From positions 1 to 64,000 of the forward strand of contig CBDDJJ010000002.1 in the NCBI GenBank assembly GCA_965229625.1: a stretch of DNA of 64,000 bases. The letters are read 5' to 3'. Positions 7,324 to 15,323 of this stretch are shown here, piece after piece. The notes below the pieces were generated by a model, which saw nothing but the letters and a program-made list of their open reading frames with translations, was not told where the DNA came from and did not search any database. Within the stretch, counting starts at the first letter, position 1. Every line of letters starts with the position of its first letter. The stretch comes from JANQIO01 sp965229625. GTDB lineage: Bacteria > Pseudomonadota > Gammaproteobacteria > Pseudomonadales > Halieaceae. Both the position numbers and the translations under genes were made by a program.

Positions 7324-8466
7324 ATGAGTGCAGTAGAAATCGATATCGATGAGCTTCGGAAACTGATGGAGGCAGCGAAGGCCAGGGGGACACTCGAAGC
7401 CGGGCTTGATCTGTGTTTCCAGTGGGCAGAGAACGCCAATGCTCGCATTGCCGAGTTGGAGCAGGACCTAGCCTACCGGAAAGAACTTGCAGCGCGCTGG
7501 TGCAGCGTAGCCTACAAACACGGCTATGAGCCTTGCCCAGACAACCCCATCAACGCCAGCCCCACAGAGGCCGGTGCCGCTAGAGCACCTGAGCCTGACC
7601 GCCCAGCCATCGCTGATTGGCTGGATGAGCAGGCCCAGTGCCTCCATGACTCCCATGTGTGGCCTCCCACCGGCCAGATCCTTGAACCCGAGATAGAGGA
7701 AGAAGTGGCACGCGTGCGCCAGTGGGCCACTGATCTGCGCTCCACCAATGCGCTGTCCGAGACTACCTTCCAAAGCCGGGTACAGCCCTGGATGCAAGAG
7801 TGCTTCGGCGCCGAAATCGCCGGCGACCGCCAGGAACGTAATCACCGCTTCCTGGAAGAATCACTGGAGCTGGTCCAGGCCTGCGGCTGCACCGCGGATG
7901 AAGCCCACCAGCTGGTTGACTACGTGTTCAGCAGGCCGGTGGGCGAGCCACACCAGGAAACGGGCGGCGTGATGGTGACGCTGGCCGCGCTGTGCCTCGC
8001 CAATGACCTGGACATGCACCGAGCTGGAGAGGATGAGCTTGCCCGGATCTGGACCAAGGTGCCGGAAATTCGGTTGAAGCACGCCAACAAGCCGCCGCAC
8101 TCTCCCCTTCCAGCCACGCCTGACGCCGCTACACCACTAGGCGATGAGCAGATAGACGCTGCTATTCGCGCTTGGTTCAACTCCCGCGGCAGCTTGTATT
8201 TTACTGATCCAGAGGATCACCCCGACTGGAGTACATGGCGGGAGCGGATGCGCGGAGCGGTCGCAGCCCTATCCACACCGGCATTACCCATGGACGAGTT
8301 GATAACTGAGATCGTCGAGGACTTGCGCCAGGGTGATGACGTGATGACGCTGGACGATGACCCACAGCCCGAGAACTGGTCGGAAATGGTGCCCCTAAGT
8401 ACCGTGGAAAGCCTGCTGGAGAAGCGCCTTCTCGCCGCCCGCCACAAAGGAGAAGGCAATGACTAA
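7324..8466 (+). CDS. MazG-like NTP pyrophosphatase domain protein
   Basis: This protein has 380 residues. The middle (about 145-250) matches the all-alpha MazG-like domain found in many phages: PWMQECFGAEIAGDRQERNH, FLEESLELVQACG (metal-binding ExxE), then ETGGVMVTLAALCLANDLD (second acidic set) and WTKVPEIRLKHAN. MazG enzymes hydrolyse NTPs to NMPs and pyrophosphate; in phages they are thought to adjust nucleotide pools or lower host ppGpp signalling. The N-terminal 75 residues include a coiled coil (ANARIAELEQDLAYRKELAA). The C-terminal 130 residues are acidic and unrecognised. GGAGGG precedes the ATG. Confidence 0.75.
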   Translation: MSAVEIDIDELRKLMEAAKARGTLEAGLDLCFQWAENANARIAELEQDLAYRKELAARWCSVAYKHGYEPCPDNPINASPTEAGAARAPEPDRPAIADWLDEQAQCLHDSHVWPPTGQILEPEIEEEVARVRQWATDLRSTNALSETTFQSRVQPWMQECFGAEIAGDRQERNHRFLEESLELVQACGCTADEAHQLVDYVFSRPVGEPHQETGGVMVTLAALCLANDLDMHRAGEDELARIWTKVPEIRLKHANKPPHSPLPATPDAATPLGDEQIDAAIRAWFNSRGSLYFTDPEDHPDWSTWRERMRGAVAALSTPALPMDELITEIVEDLRQGDDVMTLDDDPQPENWSEMVPLSTVESLLEKRLLAARHKGEGND

Positions 8467-8803
8467 GCTGACAAAAGCAGCACAAGACGTACTGGCCGAG
8501 CGTGAGCGCCAGGTTAGTGAGGAAGGCTGGTCACATGAACATGACGACAGCCATGGCGACGAATCCCTTGCAATGGCTGCAGCCTGCTACGCCGCACCGA
8601 AGCCGATCTACTTGCTGATGCGCCACCGAGAGGGCGAGTTATCAATCCGGGACCCGTGGCCATGGGGCATTAACTTCCGCGGAAACCCGTGCCGTGACTT
8701 CACCGGCTGGAACAAAAAAGATAAGCCGCGCCGACAACAACTCGTGATCGCCGCTGGTCTGCTACTGGCCGAAATCGAACGACTGGATCGCGCCGAAGGC
8801 TGA
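8459..8803 (+). CDS. Conserved phage-type hypothetical protein
   Basis: This 114-residue protein starts inside the end of the MazG-like gene (8-base overlap). The opening AAQDVLAERERQVSEEGWSH, followed by HDDSHGDESLAMAAACYA, is the signature of a small family seen in many phages next to MazG-like genes. The conserved acidic and His residues suggest a metal-dependent, possibly nucleotide-related role, but no activity is established. The C-terminus is a Leu-rich helix (QLVIAAGLLLAEIERL). Confidence 0.65.
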   Translation: MTKLTKAAQDVLAERERQVSEEGWSHEHDDSHGDESLAMAAACYAAPKPIYLLMRHREGELSIRDPWPWGINFRGNPCRDFTGWNKKDKPRRQQLVIAAGLLLAEIERLDRAEG

Positions 8804-8833
8804 TCGACACAAACCTGAAAAAGGAGAGAAACC

Positions 8834-9100
8834 ATGCAAGCAATAAGCATCAAGCTATTTGACAGCGTTGAGGAAGCACCCAGTTACCGCAAGCCGGAGC
8901 ATCTAGGCGGTCAGTTCCTGGAAGCAGTCGTCGTGCTAAACGGCACCGAAGAAGGTGCTCCCACCGTGGACCTAATCTTCGAGGATGAGCAAGGCCAGAA
9001 GTATGTGGCGGTGACGACGCTGAAACTACTTCGAGGCATTGTGGACGCAGGTGATGCACGCAGAGAAGCGCTGGACGCTGTTCGGCGTAGCCGCCACTAG
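8834..9100 (+). CDS. Hypothetical phage-type protein
   Basis: This 88-residue protein has a clear AAAAAGGAGAG site 9 bases before the ATG. It looks like a compact alpha/beta protein: strands around FLEAVVVLN and TVDLIFEDEQGQKYVAV, then an Arg-rich helix to the end. No family was recognised. It is part of the same rightward operon. Confidence 0.5.
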   Translation: MQAISIKLFDSVEEAPSYRKPEHLGGQFLEAVVVLNGTEEGAPTVDLIFEDEQGQKYVAVTTLKLLRGIVDAGDARREALDAVRRSRH

Positions 9101-9120
9101 AAGAACGGAGGAGAGATCAC

Positions 9121-9474
9121 ATGCTGAAAACCATCGCGATCCACACACTGGTGTTCGTGCTGATGAGCATCTGCAGCATGTCATTGACGTGGGTGTGTTT
9201 CGCCTTCATTGAAATGAACGGCGACCCAGAGAGCTGGGGCAAGCCGACGCGAGCCTGCTACGTCGTCGTGGTAGCAATCCTGGCAGTCGTGCTAACCATG
9301 CGCGCCAACCGGCCCGTTGTGACATTTGACGATTACGTGAGGCTGGACGTGAAGCCGGGAAACAACTGGCAGACACAACCGGTACCCAAACCCACGTCGA
9401 CGCCGCCATCAACCGATGGACAGCCCGGCGGTGGGCCACCCTCGCCTCCTGAAAGGCGCGTACTGGGCCACTAG
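9121..9474 (+). CDS. Two-helix membrane protein with Pro-rich tail
   Basis: This 117-residue protein has GGAGGAGAG upstream of the ATG. Two hydrophobic segments at about residues 4-28 and 46-60 flank a short loop, so both ends are probably cytoplasmic. The last 35 residues are Pro/Gly-rich and likely disordered. No family was recognised. It sits just before xis and int, where many temperate phages keep small membrane or accessory genes. Confidence 0.5.
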   Translation: MLKTIAIHTLVFVLMSICSMSLTWVCFAFIEMNGDPESWGKPTRACYVVVVAILAVVLTMRANRPVVTFDDYVRLDVKPGNNWQTQPVPKPTSTPPSTDGQPGGGPPSPPERRVLGH

Positions 9475-9481
9475 CGGCGCG

Positions 9482-9847
9482 ATGAACGCGATCCAGAACC
9501 TGCACGAGTACTTCGAGAGCATCCAGTTCTCGCCACTCGTGTGGGTCCTGAAGAAACGCTTCTCGGAAATCACCGGCATGACGATCCCGGCGATCGATGG
9601 CAAAATCGCCGAAAAGAAGTGGACGGAGGGCGTCGAGTTCATCCGCGACCCCGACGGCAAGATCCACATCAATCTATTGGAGTACCAGGCATGGGTAGTA
9701 AGCGCAGGCGTGGCTCAATCGCAGCCGCCCGGGGAGAGCTCCACATCCGACTCTATTGGCGGAACCCCGAGGATCCAACCCGTACTGACTACCGGTGGTC
9801 CATCGCGACACGTCAGGCGGATACTGAAGCCAACCGGGCCACGCTAG
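9482..9847 (+). CDS. Excisionase-like protein overlapping int
   Basis: The frame runs 121 residues from the ATG at 9482. Residues 20-65 match small phage excisionases: VLKKRFSEITGMTIPAIDGK, then KWTEGVEFIRDPDGKIHINL, then LEYQAWV, the same helix, wing and terminal E-Y-x-x-W pattern. Known Xis proteins end soon after this Trp. Here the frame stays open another 50 codons inside the start of int, giving a Ser/Pro/Gly-rich tail, so the true functional part is likely the first 70 residues. Xis binds and bends attachment-site DNA to steer the integrase to excision. Confidence 0.65.
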   Translation: MNAIQNLHEYFESIQFSPLVWVLKKRFSEITGMTIPAIDGKIAEKKWTEGVEFIRDPDGKIHINLLEYQAWVVSAGVAQSQPPGESSTSDSIGGTPRIQPVLTTGGPSRHVRRILKPTGPR

Positions 9848-11163
9848 AGCACCGACTCGACGCACTCAACGCGAAGATCGAGGCGCAGGCCTTCTTCCCG
9901 TGCAAGGAGTTTCCGGACCACCGGATCGCGGCGTACTGCCCCTGCCCCTCATGCGCCGCCATAACGCCGTTCAGCGAGGCGCACAACGCGCCGGCAACGA
10001 TCGGCCAGCTGCTCACCGAGTTTGAGCGCCACGAGTTCCAGCGCGCCCACGGGCCGCACCGCGTGATCGAGGCCTCCACCTTCGAAACCAAGCGCAGCGC
10101 CCTGCAGGCCTTCGACCAGAACTTCACCTGGCGGGATCCGGAGAGCGGCGCCGGCTACCAGTTCGACGCGCTGACCAGCTACACGATCCGTGAGGCAACG
10201 CCCGAGGCCACCCAACACTGGCTGCAGGCCTTCCAGACGCGCCAGCAGCTACTCGATGCCGGCAGCCCGCCGGCATCGACGAAGTACCTCAAGAACATGC
10301 TGAGCGCGCTGCGCCAGGCGCTCACCTACGGCCAGCTGCGCCGCTACTGGCGCGACCATCCGCTGCTGACCTATACGGGCCCGCTGATCCAGGCCTCGAA
10401 GACAGAGCGCCACCAGCGGCTGAACAACGCCATGTTCAAGCCGTTCACGCAGCAGGAGCGCGACAGCATCATCGCCTGGTTCCAGGACTGGTGGCACCGG
10501 TGCGATCCCAAACACTACCGCGGCCGCGAGAAGCTTCGGCGGCTATTTCTGCTCCACTACGTGATCATCGGCTTCAACCAGGGCCTGCGATCGCCGTCGG
10601 AAATGACTGCACTCCAGTGGCCGGCCGTCGACCTCGAGGCACGGCGTACCGACGTGCGGGCGAGCCGCGAGGCCTGCGGCAGCATCCAGGACCAGGTGGT
10701 GCGGCCGTACACCAAAACGCTGCGCCACCGCAGCGTGCCCATGAACGAGCGCGCCCTGGACAGCTTCCGGATCCTGCAGGAGTATCGCCAGGCCGAAGAC
10801 GACGCCGTGTTCTGGAATCCCCGCGCGGCCGTCGGCAACCCGCTCGCCCTGGACAACGGCTGGGCCCCACTCACGGGCGAGAAGCGGATCCGCTACGTCT
10901 TCGACCAGTGCCTGGCCGAGCTCGGGATCCGCTCCCCCAGTGGCCAGGGCCAGTACCGGATGCGGCACACCTTCGTGACGCTGCTCCTGGATCACACCAC
11001 GTTCAGCGATGAGAAGGTCGCGGCGTTGATCGGGGATGAAGTGCACACCATGAAGCAGCACTATGCCGGCTTCTGTCTGAACCGGTGGCGCGAGATCGGC
11101 GATGCCGACGAGATGGATGCGATCAACGTGCGGCCGGAAACCCAGCTCACGGTCATCAAGTAG
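9691..11163 (+). CDS. int: Tyrosine-recombinase integrase
   Basis: This protein has 490 residues from the ATG at 9691; the longer open frame upstream reads through xis in another frame. The N-terminus (GSIAAARGELHIRLYWRN, then ANRATLEHRLDALNAKI and FFP) has the pattern of the arm-binding DUF3596 domain. The catalytic domain shows R300 (GLRSPSEM), R425-H426 (MRHTF), H452 and the nucleophile Y458 (HYAGF); the first His of the usual HxxR box is Tyr422, a common variant. It inserts and, with Xis, excises the element. It lies 350 bases from the 3' end of tRNA-Pro, the likely target. Confidence 0.9.
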   Translation: MGSKRRRGSIAAARGELHIRLYWRNPEDPTRTDYRWSIATRQADTEANRATLEHRLDALNAKIEAQAFFPCKEFPDHRIAAYCPCPSCAAITPFSEAHNAPATIGQLLTEFERHEFQRAHGPHRVIEASTFETKRSALQAFDQNFTWRDPESGAGYQFDALTSYTIREATPEATQHWLQAFQTRQQLLDAGSPPASTKYLKNMLSALRQALTYGQLRRYWRDHPLLTYTGPLIQASKTERHQRLNNAMFKPFTQQERDSIIAWFQDWWHRCDPKHYRGREKLRRLFLLHYVIIGFNQGLRSPSEMTALQWPAVDLEARRTDVRASREACGSIQDQVVRPYTKTLRHRSVPMNERALDSFRILQEYRQAEDDAVFWNPRAAVGNPLALDNGWAPLTGEKRIRYVFDQCLAELGIRSPSGQGQYRMRHTFVTLLLDHTTFSDEKVAALIGDEVHTMKQHYAGFCLNRWREIGDADEMDAINVRPETQLTVIK

Positions 11164-11174
11164 GGAGAGACGCC

Positions 11175-11456
11175 ATGGCGGACGTCGACGTGAAGTGCCC
11201 GGCCTGCGGGGCCGAGTCGAAGATGCAGGTGTTCACCGTCTCGGTGGGCGGCGATCGCGAGTTTGTCACCCGCCACTTGGTGCTGGACCAGGTGCCTGAC
11301 CCGCATGAGCTCGAGCCCAACGGCCGGTCCGGAGACATCCTGGTCATCAAGTCAGCGCGATCGGAGAGCGTGTACCGCCTGGATCACGACGGTGACTGGG
11401 AGCTCATCTATAGCGATAGCGCGCCGGCGCCGGGATCTCCGCTGACTGCGATTTGA
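11175..11456 (+). CDS. Hypothetical protein between int and the attachment site
   Basis: This protein has 93 residues, with GGGAGAG before the ATG at 11175, 11 bases after int. It begins with a single C-x-x-C (KCPACGAESKM) and then alternates short strands (QVFTVSVGGDREFVTRHLVL, DILVIKSARSESVYRL). It may be a small zinc-ribbon or beta-rich protein; one CxxC alone would need dimerisation for a full site. It is the last gene of the element before the tRNA. It may be cargo or part of integration control; neither is shown. Confidence 0.5.
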   Translation: MADVDVKCPACGAESKMQVFTVSVGGDREFVTRHLVLDQVPDPHELEPNGRSGDILVIKSARSESVYRLDHDGDWELIYSDSAPAPGSPLTAI

Positions 11457-11515
11457 CTGCAACGTGACTGCAGATTCGGAGGGGGCTTGCAAGTCGTTGA
11501 TTTGCATGCGATAAA

Positions 11516-11560
11516 TGGTCGGGACGGCAGGATTTGAACCTGCGACCACCACACCCCCAG
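11516..11560. other. Probable attachment-site core (tRNA-Pro 3' half)
   Basis: Integrases beside a tRNA 3' end usually recombine within the T-arm/anticodon-arm part of that gene. The element lies on the 3' side of tRNA-Pro with int nearest, so one attachment site should lie here. The expected partner, a direct repeat of this sequence, was not found within 1-11515 and should lie left of the window. The exact core boundaries cannot be set from one end. Confidence 0.45.
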
Positions 11561-11592
11561 TGTGGTGCGCTACCAGACTGCGCTACGCCCCG
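11516..11592 (-). tRNA. tRNA-Pro (anticodon GGG)
   Basis: On the minus strand a 77-nt cloverleaf can be drawn, including an encoded CCA. The acceptor stem CGGGGCG pairs with CGTCCCG (one G-T pair). The D-arm contains AGTCTGGT. The anticodon stem CCACA/TGTGG encloses loop CTGGGGG, giving anticodon GGG. The T-arm carries GGTTCAAATCC. It serves proline CCC codons, and CCU by wobble. Its 3' end is the probable integration target of the element on its left. Confidence 0.95.
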
Positions 11593-11668
11593 AAAGGCTG
11601 GGAATTATACAGGCTATCGCGGCCCGTTCAACGCTTATCCGCAGCCCCACGCTGCCGTGCCTGCCCGC

Positions 11669-12139
11669 TTACTCGCCCAGCATGGAGCGCAGCATCCAGG
11701 CGGTCTTTTCGTGTACCTGCATGCGCTGGGTCAGCAGGTCGGCGCTCGGCTCATCGCCGGCCTCGTCTACCAGCGGGAAGATGGAACGCGCGGTGCGAGC
11801 AACCGTCTCCTGGCCCTTCACGAGGTTGGCGATCATCTGGTTGGCGCTCGGTACCTTCTCGTCGTCCTCGATTTCGGTAAGTTCGGCGAAGGCCTTGTAG
11901 GAGCCGGGCGCGTGTACGCCGAGGGCGCGGATACGTTCTGCAATCTCGTCCACGGCGGTTGCCAGCTCCGTGTACTGCGCCTCGAACATCAGGTGCAGGG
12001 TGTTGAACATGGGGCCGGTGACATTCCAGTGGTAGTTGTGGGTTTTCAGGTACAGGGTGTAGCTGTCGGCCAACAGGCGGCTGAGGCCAGCGGCAATTTC
12101 CACACGATCCTTCTCGTCGATACCGATATCAATGCTCAT
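11669..12139 (-). CDS. dps: Dps/ferritin-like DNA-protection protein
   Basis: This protein has 156 residues from the ATG at 12137-12139, preceded by GGAGAC on its strand; a longer open frame upstream lacks such a site. It shows the Dps signature at the ferroxidase centre: YLKTHNYHWNVTGPMFNTLH, then LMFEAQYTELATAVDEIAERIRAL spread over the next helix. This includes the conserved His/His and the Asp/Glu ligands contributed across a dimer interface. Dps forms 12-mers that oxidise ferrous iron with peroxide and compact DNA in stress. It stands alone between tRNA-Pro and the acylase gene. Confidence 0.93.
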   Translation of the reverse strand: MSIDIGIDEKDRVEIAAGLSRLLADSYTLYLKTHNYHWNVTGPMFNTLHLMFEAQYTELATAVDEIAERIRALGVHAPGSYKAFAELTEIEDDEKVPSANQMIANLVKGQETVARTARSIFPLVDEAGDEPSADLLTQRMQVHEKTAWMLRSMLGE

Positions 12140-12371
12140 GTCATTGTCTCCGTAATGAGTGACTATGGACCCAGTATAGGCGCCCATTGCCAATCTACAA
12201 AGCTAATTGCATAACCGAAATCCATCGATAATTACGATGGCAAGATGCGATAAATAATTCAACAAAATCAAAGAGTTAGCGGCCTTAATTGAAGAGGAGT
12301 TAACTCCGTCGGAAAACAAAATTCGGCAGCTCCGCAGGGGCCCTGATACGGGTCAAAGAAACGAGCGGATG

Positions 12372-12406
12372 AAAACAAAAAAGTGCCCCTCGTCAACGAG
12401 AGACAC
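12372..12406 (-). terminator. Rho-independent terminator after the acylase gene
   Basis: Read on the minus strand, GTGTCTCTCG and CGAGGGGCAC form a 10-bp stem (with G-U pairs) around a TTGA loop. It is followed directly by TTTTTTGTTTT. It lies 33 bases past the stop of the leftward acylase gene. A second perfect hairpin (12418-12434, 7-bp stem AGCCGTG/CACGGCT) lies between them and has no T-run. Confidence 0.75.
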
Positions 12407-12438
12407 CTTCTTGAAATAGCCGTGGTGCACGGCTGCTA

Positions 12439-14853
12439 TTACTCCTCGATGCTGACCCGGTCGATCTCCTGGGCATCGCGATCGGCTTCACAGAAGGGCA
12501 TATCGATCCAGCCGGAGTCCGCGTACAGGCGGGTTGCGTCCGCGTAGTGATCAGAGGCGGGATCGGTGGACTGGGAATAGGTGAGGATGGCGTTGGCGTC
12601 CGGGCACTCGGTTTCATCCCAGCTCACTGACTGGATGTAGCTGTTGCCGGTGCGGATGTTGGCATAACCCTCGCCCTCCACCAGGCCGGAGCTGATGACG
12701 CTGTGCAGCATGCTACCGCTGCCGCCATGGATCGGGATTCGCTCGCCGTCCTTTTCGTCGAACTGCACCTCACCCCAGGGCAGGTCCAGTGCGATGCCGT
12801 TGTCCTGCAATACCTGCACCCCGTCGGCGAGGGCCTGGCGCACTGCCTCCATCACATCGGCATCACCGGTGTTGAGGGTGTTGGGAGTATTCACCGGGTC
12901 AGCCGGATCAAATGGCACGGCAAACAAGTTGTCCACGTCGTTGGCGATGCGCCAGAACTCATAGAAGATGTGGCCGCCGGTGGAATCGATTGTGTGCCGC
13001 GCATCCCAGTCTGCAAGGAGGGTGCAGGCCTCCGCTACAGCGGCGGGGTCACTGGAATACACGGACCAGTCAGCCACCGCTTCGCAGTCGGCGACCAGGT
13101 CTGTCAGGATCAACTCGGCCGGGTAGTTCCTGGCGCTGTAGTGACTCTGGCGCACGGTCTCGTTGGAATAGAGCGGTTCGCCCAGGTCATCGCTGCCGGC
13201 CAGGCGCTCTTCTGCCTGCACAAAAGTCAGCCGGGTGCGCTTGCTCTGTTCAATGTTCTCAAGGCCAATCACCTGCGGGAAGCCTTCCAGCAACTGGCGC
13301 GGATTGGAGAGCCAGTAGCTGTCATTGGCGTTGGCACCGTATTCCCGCGTATCGAGGCTGGGCAAACTGTCATAGCCGAACACGCCTTCCGGGGCACCTT
13401 CATCACTGCCCCACTCGCAGTCACTGTCCGACCCGTCCATGGTGATGAAGCCCCCGTCGGTCAGCAGGTTCTGCAGCAGGCCACGCACGCAGCTATTCTG
13501 CTGTGCACTGGTGACATGGGGAATGGTGGAGATATCGCCATAAAAGGCATCGCCGAAACGATCCGCGGCGATGGTGTTCACCCAGGGAATACCGATGGTC
13601 CTGAGCTCGGCCTTCAATTCGCCTAGGTTTTCCGCCTGCCCCATGCGCAGCCACTGCTCGATGCCTCGCAGGTTATCGAGGTTGGCATCGCGATAGGCGA
13701 CAATGGTGCCAACCGCGTTGGGCCAGCCGCCGAGCAGGCTGTTGATCGCGCCGAGGTCGACCACGGTACCGTTGTGCGTGTTCCAGAAAGTGTGCTCTGC
13801 CGTGCTGACACTGCCATCGTTATTCAGTACCTCTGCACTGACCGTGACTGGCTCGAGGTCGCGGAACTCGCCGTCGTATTCGTACTGCAAGGGGTCTTCC
13901 GGGTTCAACGTCAGCTCATAAAAAGTGAAGCGATCACCGGTGGAGACCGTGTGGCTCCAGGCGAGATCCTTGTTGAAACCCAGCACTACCAGCGGAAGGC
14001 CGTGCAGCGCCGCGCCCATCACGTCGTACTCGCCGGGAATGGTGAGATGCGACATGTAGAAGCGATCAGGTCCCTGCCAGGGAAAGTGGGGGTTACCGAA
14101 CAACAGGCCGGTGTTGCCGCCCTGTACCGCCTCGGCGCCCACCGCGTAGGCATTACTGCCCAGCATGTCGGTAGACGGCATGCCCAGGGCCGCGCGGGTC
14201 TCGGCAGGGTCCAGCGCGGCTACTTGCCGCAGCGGCTCGTCCAGCGGCGAAGCCTGGACAGCGGCCATTGTTTCCGGCGCCTCGGCAGCGACAATCAGGT
14301 CTGCCAGCGGGTCGGCGCTGCCGCGCAGGATGCGCTTGTGCAGCAGGCGGCCCAGATCGTATAGGTCGACCTCGCGCACCCATTCAGCATCGCGGCAGCC
14401 CTCTTCGCCCTCGGCCAGGTTTTCGACACCGGTGTCACGCAGGTAGCGGTTGATGCCCGCCACGTAACCCTCTGCCAGTTCCAGCAGGTAGTCCGGCAGG
14501 GCGTCGATGAAGATGCGCTCGATGCGCTCGTCGTCGTTGTACAGCTTCATCACCAGGTCGAGGTTCAGGTCGCCATCTTCCAGGTAGCGGGCAGATTCCC
14601 CTGCCGAGCGCACGAACTCGGCCATCACAACGCAATAGTTCTGCGTCGAGTAGGCCCAGCCGTAGCCATAACCCAGGCCGCCCCAGTCTTCCGCCGTCAC
14701 ATGGGGGATTCCGAATTCGGTCCAGACGATATCAGCGGCGAATGTCGGCCCCGCCGGTGGCGGTTCCGGTGTCTCGGGGACGAAGGTGTCGTTGGAATCA
14801 CTGCAGGCGAACAAAACGAGCGGCAGGACTAGCGCCGCAAATACTCTACGCAT
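12439..14853 (-). CDS. Penicillin acylase-family lipoprotein (Ntn hydrolase)
   Basis: This protein has 804 residues. The N-terminus has a lipoprotein signal (VLPLVLFACSDS, Cys17 as lipid anchor). The alpha-chain part begins ADIVWTEFGIPHVTAEDWGG. The beta-chain nucleophile is Ser233 in MLGSNAYAVG, followed by LLFGNPHFPWQGPDRFYM, as in the S45 family. The precursor is cut before the Ser, which becomes the N-terminal catalytic residue. Relatives cleave amides, including penicillins and acyl-homoserine lactones, and this length and lipid anchor recall AHL-type acylases. The true substrate is unknown. It is a single gene with its own terminator. Confidence 0.88.
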   Translation of the reverse strand: MRRVFAALVLPLVLFACSDSNDTFVPETPEPPPAGPTFAADIVWTEFGIPHVTAEDWGGLGYGYGWAYSTQNYCVVMAEFVRSAGESARYLEDGDLNLDLVMKLYNDDERIERIFIDALPDYLLELAEGYVAGINRYLRDTGVENLAEGEEGCRDAEWVREVDLYDLGRLLHKRILRGSADPLADLIVAAEAPETMAAVQASPLDEPLRQVAALDPAETRAALGMPSTDMLGSNAYAVGAEAVQGGNTGLLFGNPHFPWQGPDRFYMSHLTIPGEYDVMGAALHGLPLVVLGFNKDLAWSHTVSTGDRFTFYELTLNPEDPLQYEYDGEFRDLEPVTVSAEVLNNDGSVSTAEHTFWNTHNGTVVDLGAINSLLGGWPNAVGTIVAYRDANLDNLRGIEQWLRMGQAENLGELKAELRTIGIPWVNTIAADRFGDAFYGDISTIPHVTSAQQNSCVRGLLQNLLTDGGFITMDGSDSDCEWGSDEGAPEGVFGYDSLPSLDTREYGANANDSYWLSNPRQLLEGFPQVIGLENIEQSKRTRLTFVQAEERLAGSDDLGEPLYSNETVRQSHYSARNYPAELILTDLVADCEAVADWSVYSSDPAAVAEACTLLADWDARHTIDSTGGHIFYEFWRIANDVDNLFAVPFDPADPVNTPNTLNTGDADVMEAVRQALADGVQVLQDNGIALDLPWGEVQFDEKDGERIPIHGGSGSMLHSVISSGLVEGEGYANIRTGNSYIQSVSWDETECPDANAILTYSQSTDPASDHYADATRLYADSGWIDMPFCEADRDAQEIDRVSIEE

Positions 14854-14960
14854 GAGAGCACTCCTGTTAATTATTATGGCGATGCAGGCAGGCAGCCTAT
14901 CACCCCGGTGAGCGACTTGAGAAGCGCTCCGGGGTTGGCAAAGGTGTACCGATAAGAGTT

Positions 14961-15323
14961 TTAGCGGTCCAGCGATAGGGTATCGAGCAGCTCTTCGAGC
15001 TCGGCGATGGTTTGCTTGAGGACTTCTCCCGCCCCTTCAGCGCTCTGCTCTTCCGGGCCCTCTTCCATACGTTGGCGGGCGCCACCGATGGTATAGCCCT
15101 GGTCATAGAGCAGGCTGCGAATCTGGCGAATGGTTTCGACGTCACCGCGCTGGTAGTAGCGACGGTTGCCGCGGCGCTTGACGGGTTTGAGCTGGGGGAA
15201 TTCCTGTTCCCAGTAGCGCAGCACGTGAGGCTTCACGCTGCACAGTTCGCTGACTTCGCCGATGGTGAAGTAACGCTTGCCCGGGATGCTGGGCAGCTTC
15301 TCTGAGCCGCTATTCGCTTCCAC
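14961..15323 (-). CDS. MerR-family regulator linked to ihfA
   Basis: This 120-residue protein has a winged HTH at residues 17-85: RYFTIGEVSELCSVKPHVLR, YWEQEFPQLKP, then RRYYQRGDVETIRQIRSLLY. A short coiled coil follows (VLKQTIAELEELLDTL). It lacks a C-terminal ligand domain and has no metal-binding Cys set. This type (COG0789) follows ihfA in most gammaproteobacteria, and its targets are generally undefined. It overlaps the end of ihfA by 14 bases, so it is co-transcribed with the pheST-ihfA operon. Confidence 0.9.
   Translation of the reverse strand: MEANSGSEKLPSIPGKRYFTIGEVSELCSVKPHVLRYWEQEFPQLKPVKRRGNRRYYQRGDVETIRQIRSLLYDQGYTIGGARQRMEEGPEEQSAEGAGEVLKQTIAELEELLDTLSLDR

Larger units (their letters stand above)
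1..11515. mobile_element. Integrase-side arm of a probable prophage in tRNA-Pro
   Basis: This stretch has a tyrosine recombinase and an overlapping excisionase-like gene next to the 3' end of tRNA-Pro. It also has Cro-, CII- and CI-like regulators, a ParB-like protein, a MazG-like protein and about a dozen small genes with overlapping starts and stops. The order resembles lambda reversed: cII/cro-type genes run left from a repressor that points towards xis and int. Replication, lysis and structural genes would lie left of base 1. I found no second copy of the tRNA 3' end inside the window, so the far boundary is outside it. A phage fits best, but an integrative element of another kind cannot be excluded because no structural gene is visible. 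Confidence 0.8.

Noticed and set aside
1..11515. Second attachment-site copy inside the window
   Set aside because: No repeat of the tRNA-Pro 3' sequence (GGTTCAAATCCTGCCG or complement) was seen left of the integrase, so the far end is placed outside the window.
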